Positions 49,881 to 64,000 of a stretch of 64,000 nt of DNA are shown piece after piece. How positions within the stretch are numbered: position 1 is the first letter of the stretch; every line of letters begins with the position of its first letter. This stretch comes from Triops longicaudatus (lineage: Eukaryota; Arthropoda; Branchiopoda; Notostraca; Triopsidae): contig JAGQDJ010000023.1 in assembly GCA_022885665.1 (NCBI GenBank), positions 744,001 through 808,000 on the forward strand, in the 5' to 3' direction. The notes under the pieces were generated by a model. That model was not told the DNA's origin. It saw nothing but the letters and a program-made list of their open reading frames with translations, and did not search any database. A program made the position numbers and the translations under genes.

Positions 49881-52800
49881 GACTATGAAAACGCCCGCTT
49901 TGCTTGGGATCGTGTGTAGTGTAATAATTCATTCTTCGCACATCTCTTCTTTTTACTTCGCGAGCACATATTTCTAAGCTTACTTTCCTACTATACCTTT
50001 CTACAAGCGATGAGCGGAAATTGCAACGGTACCGCAAATTAAGGAGGGGCCAGGTTTCTACAACTTTTGCCAGACAAATAAAAATGAACCCTCAAAAAAA
50101 CCTGCTTGTGACAAAACTTTACAAGCAGATGCTGGTAACAGAAAACAGAAATTCAGCCTCTACGAAAGAAAGCACAGGAGGCATCACGTTTCTATCTTTT
50201 TGGCCTTAACGAACATGTCAACAGTCCACCGAGCTGGAAAAGATTCCGAAAAAGAACAAAGGATAAAGAAATAAATCGAGACGCTTCTTGGGAAATTCCT
50301 GCAAACCAGTCAGAATTAAAAAGGTTGGAATATTGCATAATAGGAAACTAGTTTTATATTTTCGGTTTTGCTTTTTCACATAATCCTATTCCGCTGCTGG
50401 ACGAGCTGGGATACTTGATTAGCTGAAGAAACTTGCCAAGTCTTGTAAAACCCGTACCAACAGTCGGACGGAAGATTTATTGAAAGTGCCGGATCAAGTG
50501 CCCACCAACGTTTAAAAACGGACACCTTCTAGAAAAGCTGGTCATCTAACGGGTTCCACTGTTGTTGAAGCTTCCTCCATACTTTCTGTTTCTTTACGAC
50601 CGCACCGGTTAGAATGATGCGGCATTAAAATTGCAACACAAACGTTTGCAATCTTAAAAGCCATAAACGGCAAGTTGAGAGAGAAAGACTCCCTTCTACC
50701 ACCCAAAAAAGGCGCCACTATAGAAAGGGGGATAAAAGCGAGATTGCTTCTTGGAAAATAGGAGAAGTGACTTTCTGTCTGCTAATTACTTGGTCGACAC
50801 AGTGTTTGTTTGTTTCTGTCGAAGAAGGTTAGATACTGGGTTAATTGAGCACCTTTGTTCAAGGGTATAGTGGGACGATGTGTATCATTGAGAATGATTA
50901 AATCTTCGTTAAGGGATAGATACTGGCCCACTCCAGATACATCAATCGGTAAAAGAAAGCGTACACACTCATCTTGCTTTCTGGTATTGGCGCCGGTGGC
51001 AAAGAAAAGCTGGCGGATGAAAGCCTACAAACGCATTAGTTCCCTTTTGTCTAAATTTGTGCTCCCTTTACGGGACTTTGTGCAAGTCTATTAAGAGGGG
51101 AAGAGTCATCAGCTAAAAGTGAGGTCACCCTGCTGCCAACACGAGAGCTTCGAGTTTCCCGTTTATATTTCGCTTTTGTCCCTTATCCCTCGACCGGTCC
51201 GGATGTGGCGTCAAAAACGCATAGCCCAAGCAAACCGGCGACAGGCCAAAAGAAGTGCAAACCCCCTGAAAGACCATTATCGATTTTTCTGGCTTGCTGC
51301 TGCTACCTTTTTTGTACTTACGATCCCAATGTGGTATAAAACACAACGCATAGAAAAGAGCCAAAGCTACGACCTCGCCCTTACAGCTCTATATACATAA
51401 TTTGGACAAGAGATTAAAATGGATTCGTATAGAAAAGTCAGAGGGAACTCTCGGCAACCCAATACTTCTTTCCCCCATTTCATTTATTTCCCAAACTTTC
51501 GGACTCGTTTGTATTGGGGAGGAGGAGAGGGACGTATTACCCACCACCGAGATCAACATTGACCGGCGCTGAAAGAAATGAGATTATCCCGCCCAGTCAT
51601 GGCAGCTGGCCTGTAAAATTCAAAAAATATCAAAAACGCTGTACCTTGGCTGGAAAACTTTTCTAAGGTTCTGACACAAACAAAAAGCAATAAACTTCAC
51701 TCCTGGAGGTTCTGTTTCCCCTTTCTCCCTTTTTTTTCACCGAATTCATTGCACGCTGAATGATGGATGACCCGACCTGATGTCAGGCCCATTTAGGGCA
51801 TGCTTACGCCCTTTGACCTGCCTGTTCCTTACTGAAGTTCAGCTGGCTCTCCTAATGGGCTCTACTCGAACTCGTTACACAAACGTAATAAGTGTGCACA
51901 TGCAGCTGGTGCAGCGAAAAACATTAATAAATCTGAATTCAGTGAAATTTCATTAAGATGTAAAACGTCAATGGCTGTGTACGACAATTGTTACCTCTCG
52001 AGGGTAGCGAAGCCGTATATACCCCGTAGCTTAAGCCACCGTGCCCATAAAAATGTAGTTTGCGAAAAGTACCATCAGCATCCCGAACATCCTTACGACT
52101 TTAGTTCTTTAGGATTTGATAAGAGCCCACCGTTAAAAGTGATTACATGACGTGCGGCATTCTAAACTCCCGTCCCTCGTCGCTTCCACAACTCGTTAGT
52201 AGGTTTTCCCTTATTTGCTGTGCCCGTCCATTCTTTCCACAGGCTTTCTCTTCATTAACCCCCTCCTACCCCTAAAACCTCTCATCATCGCCATGGGTGG
52301 GAACACAAGGGGTTGCCATGTGTGTGTGTATGTGTGTCCCTATTTGCAACCATCAATGAATGACACAGCCCAGCCACATGCTCCCACTGGCACGTGCTTG
52401 AAACTCGAAAACTTTGCTTGCACTCTTCTTGCTCTTCAGCTTATGCCTGTAAGTGTAGACACGCCTTATCCCAGTGTCAAAGCCATGTGGAATGACCACA
52501 GACACGCAGTGGCCCAAACCCTGAAAATCAACAATATTTGCAGTAAAAACGGTACGTTTAGGCACTAGTGTTCCGCGGAATTTTCTGGTTCCAAACATAT
52601 TCCTAGCGCGGAAGAATGTTTTAAGGACTTTGTAAACGACAATTCTACAACGTCTATACGTTTGTCACAATTCTGATGTAGTCCAACGAAATTTTCTCAG
52701 TAACTAAAATCAGATAACGTTACTTCGCGAGTGCGCTTAGTCCGCTTCAGTTTCCAGAGTATTATGAAAAGATGAAAGATAAATTCTTTGTTAATGGGAT

Positions 52801-55800
52801 CTTTCTACTTGCAAAAATGAAAAAAAATTACATTAATCTTCGGTGCCCAACTTTAAAAAAATCATAGCTGATTCTGTGCAAGTTTATCTGCCTTTTATGG
52901 GTAAACGATTCACTAAATTTATGTCTACTTTCCTTGGTAAGATTCTTCCGAGCTGTAATTTACATTAGTAAATACATTCATGTAATTTGTATATATATGG
53001 GTTACGGTTGGGGTTAGGTTAAGTTGAATTTCATATGATATACCTAATAAACTTAGCCAACTTAACTTAATATTAACTAATTAAAGCTAGTTAACATTGA
53101 CTTTCCGTAATCTTACCATTATCTACTCGGCTTACGCCTTAGCCAGTTTCCTCTTTTATTGCAATCATTTCCAGCGCTGAAAAACTTCATTTTTTTTACA
53201 GAAATTTGGAGATACTCTTATTATTTTCGACAATGTTGACCACTTACACTAGATACATACTATGCACTCTACACTTGAACTCATGGTCAAAATGCGGTTT
53301 CCAAGAAAACACAAACGTATGAAAGCAGGCCATAAAATAAGTCAAGGGTCAAACGAGGACAGCGAAGAAACATGAAACGGGAACAAGCCTCAACAAAAAG
53401 AACAAGAACATGGTTAAACAAGGACAAATAAGAACTTATAAAAAGAACTAGAATGTAGATAACACTGGTCAGCTATCGGCAGAACAAAGGAGTACGAATT
53501 TGCGACAACTCTATTAAACAAAGTAAGGTTACTGAAAGTATACGAATTAATAATACTGGTGGCAACTTTATAATTATAATAATATAGCAAGAAATCCCAC
53601 AGAAAACTAATTGGCACTAGCTTCCATAGCATCAACGTTAGCAAACATAGCAAACATAGCCAACAAACGCAACAGAAAAAAAATTATGAGCAGAATCAAT
53701 CCAAATGATTGTCACATTTAACCAAATATAGGAGGTAGTCGCTGAGGGTCAACAGACAAGCTTTTGAATTGTTCAGTAGATGTGCCAACATGACTGCTAA
53801 CTTGAAATCCTGTCCAACAACGTCGCAAACAGGAAAACCATCCTTTTTTTCCGTACATAAACCATCTCGAACAATGATCATGGGGAAAACCAAAAGATAA
53901 GAACATGTAACAAAAGTTATTCGCAAAAAAATATAACAAACAATGGTATCTAATTTTTCGTCTAGTCACGGTACCATGCTTCTTTATGCGGCTACGGTGT
54001 CAACAAAAAATGTACTTCGTGTCTAGGTGTGAATCCTTCTCCAATGGCATTAATTACGGGTGACATTACCGTGGTATAAGAATCAAATATAAAAGAAAGT
54101 TATAAAGAAGACGAGCAATGGTATTTTTTTAATACTCTGACTTATTATTGTCACGACCACTTACAAAGACATTTTTTCGACATGTCCTTCTCTGAGACCA
54201 CTAACAATACAAAACGGAGGGGGATCGTTTGAACAGAAGCAAGACAGCATGCGGGTAACGGTGTAGTAGATGGTCCCAATTTATGAAATGTCACACAGCA
54301 CGCACGCCCCCTCCAACATACATCTAAGACAGGCCCAGGAGTAAGAGTACGAGCAATCTTCCATTTGAACGCACCTTTGCTCTCTCCAGGGAATGAATTC
54401 GTTCCGTTATCTTACAATTGGAGCGTTTCTGCATAAAAACACACAGCACAATCCTTCGGTTTTTAAAAAGCACAAGAAAAATGGAAATAATTTTGCTCCA
54501 ACTGATCTGCTCTGTGCATTGGCATAGCAAGATAGATCTTCCTGTTCACAATGATTTACAGACTAGGTTTAAGCCTTTTTCATTTTTTGTCGTCTAAGCT
54601 CATGGGCGGCAGACAAAAAAAAAAGAAAGACTTCTTAAATGTGTTTCCTTGCTCCCGAAGAAAATTGCCTTGCCAACAAGTTTTTTCGCTTTTTTTTAGT
54701 TTTTACTGTACGTTCTATTTTCTTCTACAAGCATCCCCAACACAGCATCAGAATTCGCCAGGTTTTATATCAGCTGTTCGTAATATTCCACCCAAACCAA
54801 ACCAACCACCCCCTTGCAGCATTGATAACTTTTTTCTTGGCTCATATTGCGCCGATAGTCTGCATCCTCATCAGATTATGTCGTTTCCCAGCAACTTTTT
54901 TGGCCGGCTGCCGTATAGGCTGTCATTGCCAGAAAATGCTTAAGTCACCCAACCCCATTTTTGCCTCTTCATATTTTTACGGTGCACTGCGTAAAAGTAA
55001 ACGCGTTCCGCTTGTGCTCCACGGCTATGGTAAGGGAACAATAAATGAGATACACTAATTACATTAAGTTAGTGATGCGGCATGGAAAACCTGATTCGTA
55101 CCCTATCGCCTCCGCTACGCGAGGATTCAAAATATTGTTGCACCTAAGGCAACGTTGGAACAACATGGAAGATTTCCCTTTCAACCGTCCCGCTACTCGG
55201 GAACGACATATCTGACGACATCCATTACCCTATAATAGAAAGCCCCATCTGCGCCTCTTCACGAAACCAAATCTCCCATTCAGTTCTCGGTTGGTCCCTA
55301 GCCTGCCATACTTGCTTGTGTGCCTTTTCTTTCCCTAAAGAAGGCTGTTGCGCAAAAAAGTCACCAAAAAAAAAAACGTCAGACGGAAAAAGGATCTACT
55401 TCAGGTTCAATCCTGCGTCCCTAATCTATTGTTTTACTTGGACCCCACATCGCATCTGACCATCGCAGATATACTGGGCAGTGGTCGAGCCAAGACAGAC
55501 CATTAGACCCCCTCCTCCTTCCCAATAAAAGGGTATCCAATGTTATCTTTGAGAAAACGAAAGGTTGCTTTGCTTCAATGAACCATTTCCTAAGAAATAT
55601 GACTCTTGTGCAACGTTTTTCCCCCTTCTTTGCTGATGTCGTGTAATGCACGCCCTATTGGACTGTTAATCGGGCATTAATCAACGTAAACTTTCCAACC
55701 TCGCAAGCTACCTTGCAGATACGGAGCTCGTTCATGTGGAAACTGGGTGACATCACACTAGACAGCGTGCTCTTTTTGCCCTCAGACAGTTTTTCCCTCT

Positions 55801-57404
55801 TTTTTACGCGATTGACGATGACCCGGAAAACGGAAACAGCTGTGTATTGTTAAGGGGTGATTCAGAGGGTGATAGACGCACACATCTACCCTTTCCTAAT
55901 TTTTATATAATTAAAAGGTAAAATATGAGGTACAGCGATGGCTCATCGGCCCTGTACAGTCATCCTTGATGAGTAACTTTGGCGTTATGCACATGTAAGG
56001 AAGTGAACTAATACAGGGTTTCGGTAACATGTCGAACTAACAATAAAGGGTAAATTGTTGACGCCAATTACGTTTCAAGCCTGACACCCCCTTGCTCTGC
56101 GTCATCGCTCCGCCTCACCCGTGAAATACTCCGAATAGGCTGCTCACACACCAGTCATTACAAGAAAAAAAAACTGACACATTGGTACTTTACGACTGAC
56201 GTGCTGTGGAATTTGTTCATTATGATTTCGTGGTAACTTAAATATTCAAGAAAAGAAATTGTAGAAGACCACCAAGCTTATAGAACACTAAAGCTGGATA
56301 ATTGGTCACGTATATGGGGTATAGTGTTTAGTACCATCGGCAAGTCTGAGCAAGATGAGGGGAGATGAACCATTCCACTTCAATTATGTTGCTTAAAATT
56401 TTAGTGCTTCAAGTATGAATTTACCGTCATGGGGCAAGTACGCGGTCAATGCGGGTGGGTTACGGCACGCATTTCACCTGGCTTAGGGTCGTAGCCTACA
56501 ATTAGCCCCTACTTTAGCTGTTTGCTGCACCCCGCTTTGGAGTTACGCCCCTTTCACGCTATAAACGTTAACAGTTTCGCAAAACTCGATCGAAAAGCAA
56601 AGGGGGTTGTCCTTCACACGTGACTCGCCACCTTTTTACCTGGCCTAAGCTCGTAAAATAGGAAACACATACGAGAAAAAGTAACACCGACATTACTTTT
56701 ATAACTTCGCTATACGCCAAAGGTCTTGTCCTTTTTTGTCCTATCGAGGAATCCTTCATAACATTGTGGGGTATACTTCCTCGGAATTCTGGACCGTTGC
56801 AAACTAGTCACGAAAAGTAGCATCGATGATTTTATGATCCATAAATCTGCGCTTTTCCAACAGTCGGTTACGTTTTAAGGTGTTTTTAACGGAAAAGGCG
56901 CTGTACTTTTTCAACATTGGAGAAAATAAAAGATTTGTGGTTTTTTATTTAGACGGACCACATACCTAAAATTACCGACAGGTAAATTATTTTCCTATTA
57001 CAACCTTTACCAGTCACGCGCGACGATAAAAAGGTGTTTACATGTTGACGCTCTCAAATTATAGTTGCAAGTTTCATTCGAGATTGAAAGGATTATAGGG
57101 AAGAAAAGGGTATACCATCATTTTTAAGTTTTACTTGATTTTTGCAACATAAAAAATCCTAACATAATGGCATTGAAGCTAAAAATTCCACCAAAAGAAA
57201 TGTGTTCAAATCGTGCAACTCTCTGCACTCTGTCCCTTTTAACACCGGAAAGTCCGAGTGTAGGCTTATGTCTATTACCGCTTGGAGCTTAGGCCACGGT
57301 ATACGAAGCTCTAGGGTAGAAGAATAAAGCATGGGGAATTATTTTTCGGTAATTCTTCAAACTTATACTGCGGTTTTTAACAAGTAAAACTCGTATTGTA
57401 GAAA
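49881..57404. other. No recognised gene
   Basis: Contains a TG-rich run at 52319-52337, a short 9-bp tandem around 53641-53663 and several open stretches (for example 54551-55058) whose composition follows T-rich DNA, without domain signatures. Confidence 0.5.
52319..52337 (+). repeat. TG dinucleotide run
   Basis: Alternating TG interrupted once by TATG, a microsatellite. Confidence 0.8.
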
Positions 57405-57555
57405 CTCGTTATAGCGAACAGTTTTCTAGAAATGCCAACTATAGTAAATGAGTTTTAAAGTTAGAACTCATACATTTACAAGAAAAGCGCCTGACATAAC
57501 AAACCTGAGATATGCCGAATAGTTTTTCTGTCTCCATGAAGTTCATTATAACAAC
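57405..57555. mobile_element. Possible remnant of a DNA transposon
   Basis: CTCGTTATAGCGAAC at 57405-57419 and GTTCATTATAACAAC at 57541-57555 look like diverged copies of a TTCGTTATAACGAAC-type motif seen in terminal or subterminal repeats of some pogo/Tigger-like elements. The differences are mostly G to A, as expected for CpG decay. No transposase sequence or clear ends were found. Confidence 0.15.
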
Positions 57556-57915
57556 ACCTACAATTCAAAATTGAGTAAACTCATTTAAATTTTGCCAGTA
57601 ATAAAAAAAAAAATGAAAAACTGAACACGCTCGACCAGCGTGTAACTTGTTCTTCACTCTGTCAGGAAGCAAAATGAATCTGGTAGGTAATGTTTCAACA
57701 GAAAGGATTTTTTTCACAATTTTACCTACTTTATATTGTGAAAATTTGCCTCATTTGACTTCGATATTTTAACCAAAATTCAGAAATGCATTGCCGCTGC
57801 ACAGGTTCGGAACAATTTCATATTTTCGGTAATATTAATACGAAAAATTCGACTCCACTTTACAAATATAGTGTGAGATTTTCTAAATAAAGTAGACCCC
57901 TCTTACACGCACACG

Positions 57916-57940
57916 GTTTAACCGGTTACCAGTTTAACCG
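57916..57940 (+). repeat. GTTTAACCG direct repeat, two copies
   Basis: Two identical 9-mers start 16 bp apart (57916 and 57932) around a TAACCGGTTA palindrome in an AT-rich stretch. Confidence 0.7.
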
Positions 57941-60900
57941 CACAGTGTAACATTAAAAAATGTTATGCTATTTTTTAAACTGACACGGATCTTGAGTGAA
58001 ACAAAAGTTTAACTTTAAAAAAAACACAGTGAAGACTAGGTAATTTATTATCAAAGGTAATAAATGCTGAAGAAATGTACATACTTGACACAACTTCTGT
58101 TACAAAAACCTTATTTACGCACCGTAACCGCTATTTTATGATGATTTTCGGATTAAGCGGTTTTACAGCGAACCGGTGTATGGTTCATTCCATACCTGAC
58201 GGTTAACAGGGAGGGTGCTGGATCTCAAATTTGTTAACTAGATATTGTTTACAGTCACGCTTCATTATACCTGTCAACTACTACAGATCACACGAACAGT
58301 AAGCAACAATAAGACATCAAACGGAATCTATCTACTGTAAAATTTATTTTCTATTGCCTGTAAATCAATAGTTAAGACTTCACTACAGTATTTCTACAAC
58401 ACAACAACTTTACTTACAGAAAAGTATGTTCATGTTACCTACGAGTATGTGGGATATGCACCCAGTACTTGCCCAATTTTTGGAGGGTGTGTGGGGATGG
58501 CCCTAACACGCATGGCTATAGTGATACCAACATCCACAATCCAAACATATAACAGTCTAATCGCTACGTATAAACAAGCAAGCATGGTAGTAACAATGGA
58601 CGAAATTGATAGCCGTATGTTCTCTGATTTTTTTTTAACTTTAGAGCTCGCTCAAACTCCACATTTCGTGCACATCTTACAGATCGTACTACGTACTTAC
58701 AAAAGAGCATAAATCCAAGACCTGCGTAGTTTTACTGAGAGATGAGCTACATCAAACGTGAAATACTGGTCAGCACATTGGTTTTTAAAATACAGGACAT
58801 TTATTTTTCTGGGTGGGTGCTATATAGAGAAAAAGAGAGCTACATTGGCCTTGGCCATGAGTTAAGAAGAAAGCCCTTCGCAAAACCTTCGCTTAAAATA
58901 TGTTCGCATGCTCCGATGTGCAACTTGCGCTCTGATGATTTGTGGCCAAAGTAGCTGAGCATTTATGACACAAGCCAAGTCTGCACTAGGGCATCCAGCT
59001 AACTCACGCGTTCTGTAGCTGATCGATGTATAGTCCAATAATGTAATTTTGTCTGAGCTTATAAAGGCACAAGTTTTGCGCAGACCGCGAAAAAGAAGCT
59101 GCGAACTTTAATGCGTCATCGTTTACTTAAAAAAACTGACTGCTTCACGAATCTGTACAGCAACTCAGCAGGTAAAATTCCAAATACAATTTCCTGAATT
59201 TAAGTCACAGAGAAGTCAACGCTCGGCTTCTAGGAAAAACTTCGTCCTCCCACATCTGACATGAGTGACAATTGCTTCAAACCTTCCTAATATTGTACCG
59301 CCTACATACTTTAGTGGCTTACGCTATATGGGGAGTACAATGGATTTTTTAACACAAACTTCCTGCAGTTCCAATTTAGTAAACGAACGTACAGCTAATG
59401 GAACCATCAAACAGGCTTTATAGAGTCATATTCTATGAGCGTTAAAAGCGACCGTATCTACTGTGGAGACGGTACCGTTTCTTCCTGGAACCAGCTAATA
59501 ATAGGACCATAAAGAAAACAAAGATGCGGCTAGTTGTCTCCTTAAAGAAAGCTGACTATCACAATGAAACGCAAGCGATCATCCAAAGGCCTGGATGTGG
59601 GACCCATAAATAAAATCGCGGTTTCGAAAGAGTATGAAAGCTGATTTAGTAGAAATAATACAAAAACCTTCAAAAAGGTCAGTAAAAGCGTCTAACTTCT
59701 GGGCACTACTATAGCTAACACTTGTAAAGAAGCATTTATGTTCATTGATCTTACCGACTCATGGAAGTAATCTTCGTATATACATCTTCACTAGTGTGCT
59801 TCTTAATTGAAGCTAACAGTCAACTAGTACTGGATCTGCCAGGCTCAAGGGACCATTGCTATAAGAAGCAAGGCAACATGTTCCCTTGACCTAATTGACA
59901 GTTGAGAACTACGAGCAGCAGATGGATTATTTGTCAGAGTGATGTCACAAATTAGCACCCATTCTATAATCTTGAGGAATCGAGACCATAGCCAAAGCGA
60001 AGTCCATTTTTTACACAGAAAAGCAAAACAAAACATAATAATAAAAAAACAGGAAAAGTATTTGACTTCGCGTCATGTGTCAAATTGGTCAGTTCGAATG
60101 GAGAACTTTTGTAGCAACAGTAGTGCATAGCATACTTAAAAAATCTGGCAACGTTTGCGCTCTTACTTTTTTGCCTTAATAGATTCCTTAATTGGAGCCC
60201 AGAAAAAAGGAAAGAACGCAGTTCGTAAAGATGCTGAGCACGCAGTTGGAGGTTGGATGAGATGCTTAGAACCCGACTAGCATGGCCAACGCTTACACGA
60301 CAACACTTTCTAGAGAACTAAAAGATATCCCCCTGAACTACTCCCTCTACCGCACAGCAGCCCCCCCCCCCCCTTCTCCACTCAAGTGGCCCTCGTTAAT
60401 GGCTGTCATCCACAAGGGGTGACACTTGTCTCCACCGATGTTATGTGCCTTGATTTTGAACGAAAAAAATTGCCAAGCTAAAAGTTGAGGTTCAGACGGC
60501 TGCCACTACAGAAAGAACCAACTTACAGCAAAAACCTCTTACATTTCCAGGGAAAGCTTTCTTTTAATTATTTTTATTTTGTTTTTCGTTGTGCTATTCA
60601 ATTCTTACGTTTGTTTCCCATCAGACCCCCAGAGAAAATGATCAAAAGAATTGGGTGTCCCATAATAATCAAGAGCTGGATCTAAAGATTCCGTGCCCTT
60701 CTTGGTGTGCTTTCGAAAACAGATTTTCGTCGGACACCTAGAGACGATGGATCGACCAAACGCAAGGGTAGGCCTATATAAATATGGCTGTAACAATTTT
60801 ACCCGCCGAAGGTTTTCGATGCCGAAGCAAAGGACATATTTTAGTGCAACACAGTCGTTAGTAAATCGAGAAAGAAGGGAAAAAGGACTTGGCCTGTCAC

Positions 60901-63900
60901 ACTGGGTATTCTCTGAATAGCGTTGCCGCTGCCCCCTACCATCCATCATACAGCGTCATCCCAATGCAAACCTAACCCCATCCGTCACTTCCACCACCAA
61001 ATCCGTCTCCTGGTCTGCCATTTACGCAGACGCTTCTGCTCCCAGGCTTCTTCGAAAAATATGGTTCTAACGCTCTGTCCCTTTGCAGAAGTACCCAAAA
61101 GATTGGGTCCCAACACCAGCAAATCGGCACCAGCAAAGCACTCTTTCATTTGCACCAGATCTACTCTGTCATGACAGCCTTCGTAGGGAAAAACTTATTC
61201 TTTAAATGAACGCAGAAACGCCACTAGAAATCATGAATGCAGAAATGTCTCCATTTATTTGGTCTCGATTTATTGGACTCCTTTTTTGGTGGCTGAAATT
61301 TGCTCGACAACAGAAAGCTACACATGAAACGACCCATGTCAAACTTGTAAAATCCAAAATTGGAAGGTAGGTATAGACATTGTCTAATACAATTAAACTT
61401 GTTAGGAAATTTTTTAGGAAAAGAAAGCAAATCGACATGCAAAGTACTCAGTTGTTAAAAGACTTTTAACGTTACGAATCTCTGCCAAAGGCGTTGATCT
61501 TATCCTTTATTTATTAAATTTGAGCTTATTTTCTTAACTTGTCAATAAAAAAAAACTGTTCAAGAATACGGAGCACATCCCTGCCTGAAACGCCCCATAA
61601 TGTAGTTCGATTTTCGAAAACACCACGCGTTTTTTCGAGAAAGTGAAATTACAGTAGAAAATTGAATGCTTTCTGTACAGTGCGTCTAAACAAGGTGAAA
61701 TAGCCTTTTTCTAGTCCGTGATTTAAGTTCTTTGGTGAAGTCTTGTTCTCCCCCTTCTCCCCCTTATTTATGAAATCAAGGAAGTCAAATGAGGTCTTGT
61801 TTCGTTTGGTGATAGGCAATAACAATTTAATACAGACCTAATCGCAGCCCATGCAGCTTCCAAACTTTCCGTTCCCATTCCCGTGGGACGCCTCAAGAGC
61901 TTCCAAACAATATGATAAAAGCAAAATCCAAACTTTCTGCAGGACTTGAATCCCGAACAGCTAGCGGGTTAAACTTCCGAAATCGCAGATATATCTTTTG
62001 CTACAAAGGTGGCCTTGTTTACTGAAGAAGATTCTCAACAGCTTCCCAGACAGATTTTCCAAGCGCGGTCTCATATACTTGTATTGTACTGGTAAGCATT
62101 AAAAACAGGTTGAGTCCCGCAACGCTTTTTCGACACGGTAAAAGAGAGCTTTTATGGACTTACTGGTAGTGAAAGTGAAAAATAGGAAAGGGTACACAAT
62201 CAAGACATCCCATCCCCATGGCTGTTACACAACCGGGCATGCAAAAAGCATTAAACACAGAAATTCGTTTCAAGTAAAGTACTCTGCCGCGAAGTTGCTT
62301 TTCCTTCCCCTCCTCATCTTTGCCGTCCAAAAGCCCCTTTCGCTCCCGTTCCGCCATAACTCAAATCCTTCCCCCTAGCGGAGCAACGCTATGACAGGCC
62401 ATCGCGATATGTGACATGTCAAAGGTTGGGGCGAAAGTTACCCGCACTCCACTCAGATTTGTTATGCTTTTTCTTCCACGACTCATCAAGTTGAACCTAC
62501 GATTTTGAATGACTCAGCAACTGCGAATGCAACGGGTCTTGTATATCATGCACGTCAGTCCGAAAAGGACTTTAGGACCCAAACTCCACGATAGACCATA
62601 CCCAACACTAAACGGTTTTCTCCCTATGGACGACTTCGATTCCAGCGCTAGCCACCCTAGCCTGTTCGGGAACCTTTTCCCCAGGAATAGCTTAGTCGAG
62701 CGCCCCTAAACATGCAAATCGCCCACGCGATCAAGTCATTCACATCGGAAACGCATTTTCCTGTGCAATATTACAACCATTTGAAGCTCATTGCCTTTTC
62801 TTCTCCGTTCCTATGACGAGTCACTATCCTGCATGTATGCTGCCTAGGTTCAATATGTTACCCCAATTCAAGCCTGGCTGCTGAAAAGCTCCTGTCTATA
62901 ACAAGAACCTGGAAATGATGTACGGGTCACTGGGGGTTAATTCAACATAAATGGTCGAGATCGTTCAGCGCTCCCAGTTGCAGGTGTGCAAACCAATGCA
63001 ATTTTACAACGAGCACTGGACCAACTTCCAAGTCCAGGACCTCAACACTAGCAACGTGGACTGGCTCCTTGGCTAATGTCCATCCCCCGGTGCCCTCCGG
63101 ATCAAGGTATTTACCCCCTGTGTCGGCAATAAACCCAATGGTTAACCTAGCCCAGTGGCAATTATGCTATTTCCTTGACTCGAGTAACGTCTGTCTTTGG
63201 GTCTAACCATTGCGGGTCATTACACATCTTTTTTTTTTTTCTTCTCGGAAACTTTGTATATCCTTTCCGGAAGCACGGTCGAAGGAACTCAATATGTATC
63301 AAGTTACCGTGTGCCGTCCAATGTTACCCACCGGCCCCACTAACCATCGAATATATAGCGCATTAATAACGCAAAGTACTCAGCTGCTGCAGAAGCTGTT
63401 GTCTTGTCTTCACCTTGCGGTGAACCCATAACCCTACACCTTAACCATTAGCACGTTCTGGTGTGGTCGTTTATCAAAGTACAAAAGCAGGCGAAGGGGG
63501 AGAAAAAAGGAAGAGAAACATTACTATGGTAGTTTCCCTCCTTTAAGAAAAAACTGTGCTGCGGTTGCCCCAAGGAATTTTCTGTCACCTTAAACAAGAA
63601 AATAAAGAACCTGCTTAAGACCTGCTTATTATCTCCGCACCTAGGCACAAGGGAAAAAACTCGCTAACTACAAAAAGCAATTTTGTTTAACAAATTTGCC
63701 ACAAGTAAGCAAGCACACATTCCGTAAATCAAATTTCGCAAGGCAAGGCTCTATTATGTTGTCATAAATGGTTTAAGGTCTACGCTAGTCATTTGGACCA
63801 AAGTATACTTGACAAAGAAGAAATGCAAATCTATACGAGCACCAAGCTTTTTTTTAACAAGAAAGTAGATAAGATATCCACTTCATGCTCTAGCCCCCCG

Positions 63901-64000
63901 AAAGTGCTTTCATTCTTCGAGGTGGTCTTCTGGCATCTAACGAGCATGAAAATCAGATGCAGGTCAGGACACAGCCCGCCGATTACAGAAGGTGTGAAGA
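57941..64000. other. No recognised gene
   Basis: Unique-looking sequence with short ORFs in all frames and no supported exon, RNA gene or repeat family apart from the poly-C run at 60361-60373. Confidence 0.5.
60361..60373 (+). repeat. Poly-C run of 13 bases
   Basis: Homopolymer of C on the plus strand, an unusual composition in this AT-rich window. The exact length may be affected by sequencing or assembly error. Confidence 0.8.

Noticed and set aside
54551..55058. Two overlapping 130-139-codon plus-strand ORFs
   Set aside because: Hydrophobic character follows from T-rich DNA (F and L codons); no family resemblance, and the frames compete.
55395..55425. tRNA-like B-box resemblance GGTTCAATCC on the plus strand
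   Set aside because: Only three pairs support the T-stem and no A-box lies at the right distance.
61935..61985. tRNA-like B-box resemblance on the minus strand (GGGATTCAAGTCC)
   Set aside because: No matching A-box, acceptor stem or anticodon arm could be folded around it.

Overview
The window looks like nuclear DNA of an animal, most likely an arthropod. One protein-coding gene can be read with confidence. It lies on the minus strand and is built from short exons joined by perfectly matching splice phases across long AT-rich introns. It encodes an immunoglobulin-superfamily adhesion protein of the Sidestep (Side) family, known from insects and other arthropods as neuronal receptors for Beat proteins. 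There are no operons, bacterial-type gene packing or CRISPR arrays. The sequence alone does not fix the species; large introns and moderate GC fit a chelicerate or crustacean as well as an insect.

Layout, read along the gene: exon 1 (34747-34999) carries the start codon and a hydrophobic signal segment. A 15.8 kb first intron follows. Exons 2-3 (18789-18921, 16091-16299) encode Ig domain 1, exons 4-5 (11281-11391, 10750-10953) Ig domain 2, exons 6-7 (4677-4828, 3018-3162) Ig domain 3, and exons 8-9 (2664-2794, 869-1028) Ig domain 4. The nine exons give 499 complete codons with no stop and end in phase 1. The fifth extracellular module, the membrane segment and the cytoplasmic tail must lie beyond the left edge. 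Exon 9 is short and was found from its acceptor, its reading phase and the Ig Y-x-C signature.

The large first intron contains unidentified coding-like plus-strand segments at 26551-27329, including a splice-compatible exon pair and three short ORFs overlapping in three frames. It also has several clean inverted repeats, the best being a 13-bp-arm hairpin at 22472-22501. A second unidentified spliced-looking coding segment is at 44969-45280, upstream of the gene.

The right-hand part, 35000-64000, is the 5' flank. I see no recognisable gene in it, only scattered low-complexity runs, small inverted repeats, a CpG-dense patch near 49.7-49.9 kb, and an AT-rich stretch with degraded transposon-like motifs near 57.4 kb. 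I find no strong evidence for a new multi-gene biological system. The unidentified nested coding-like segments are the best candidates for a second look.
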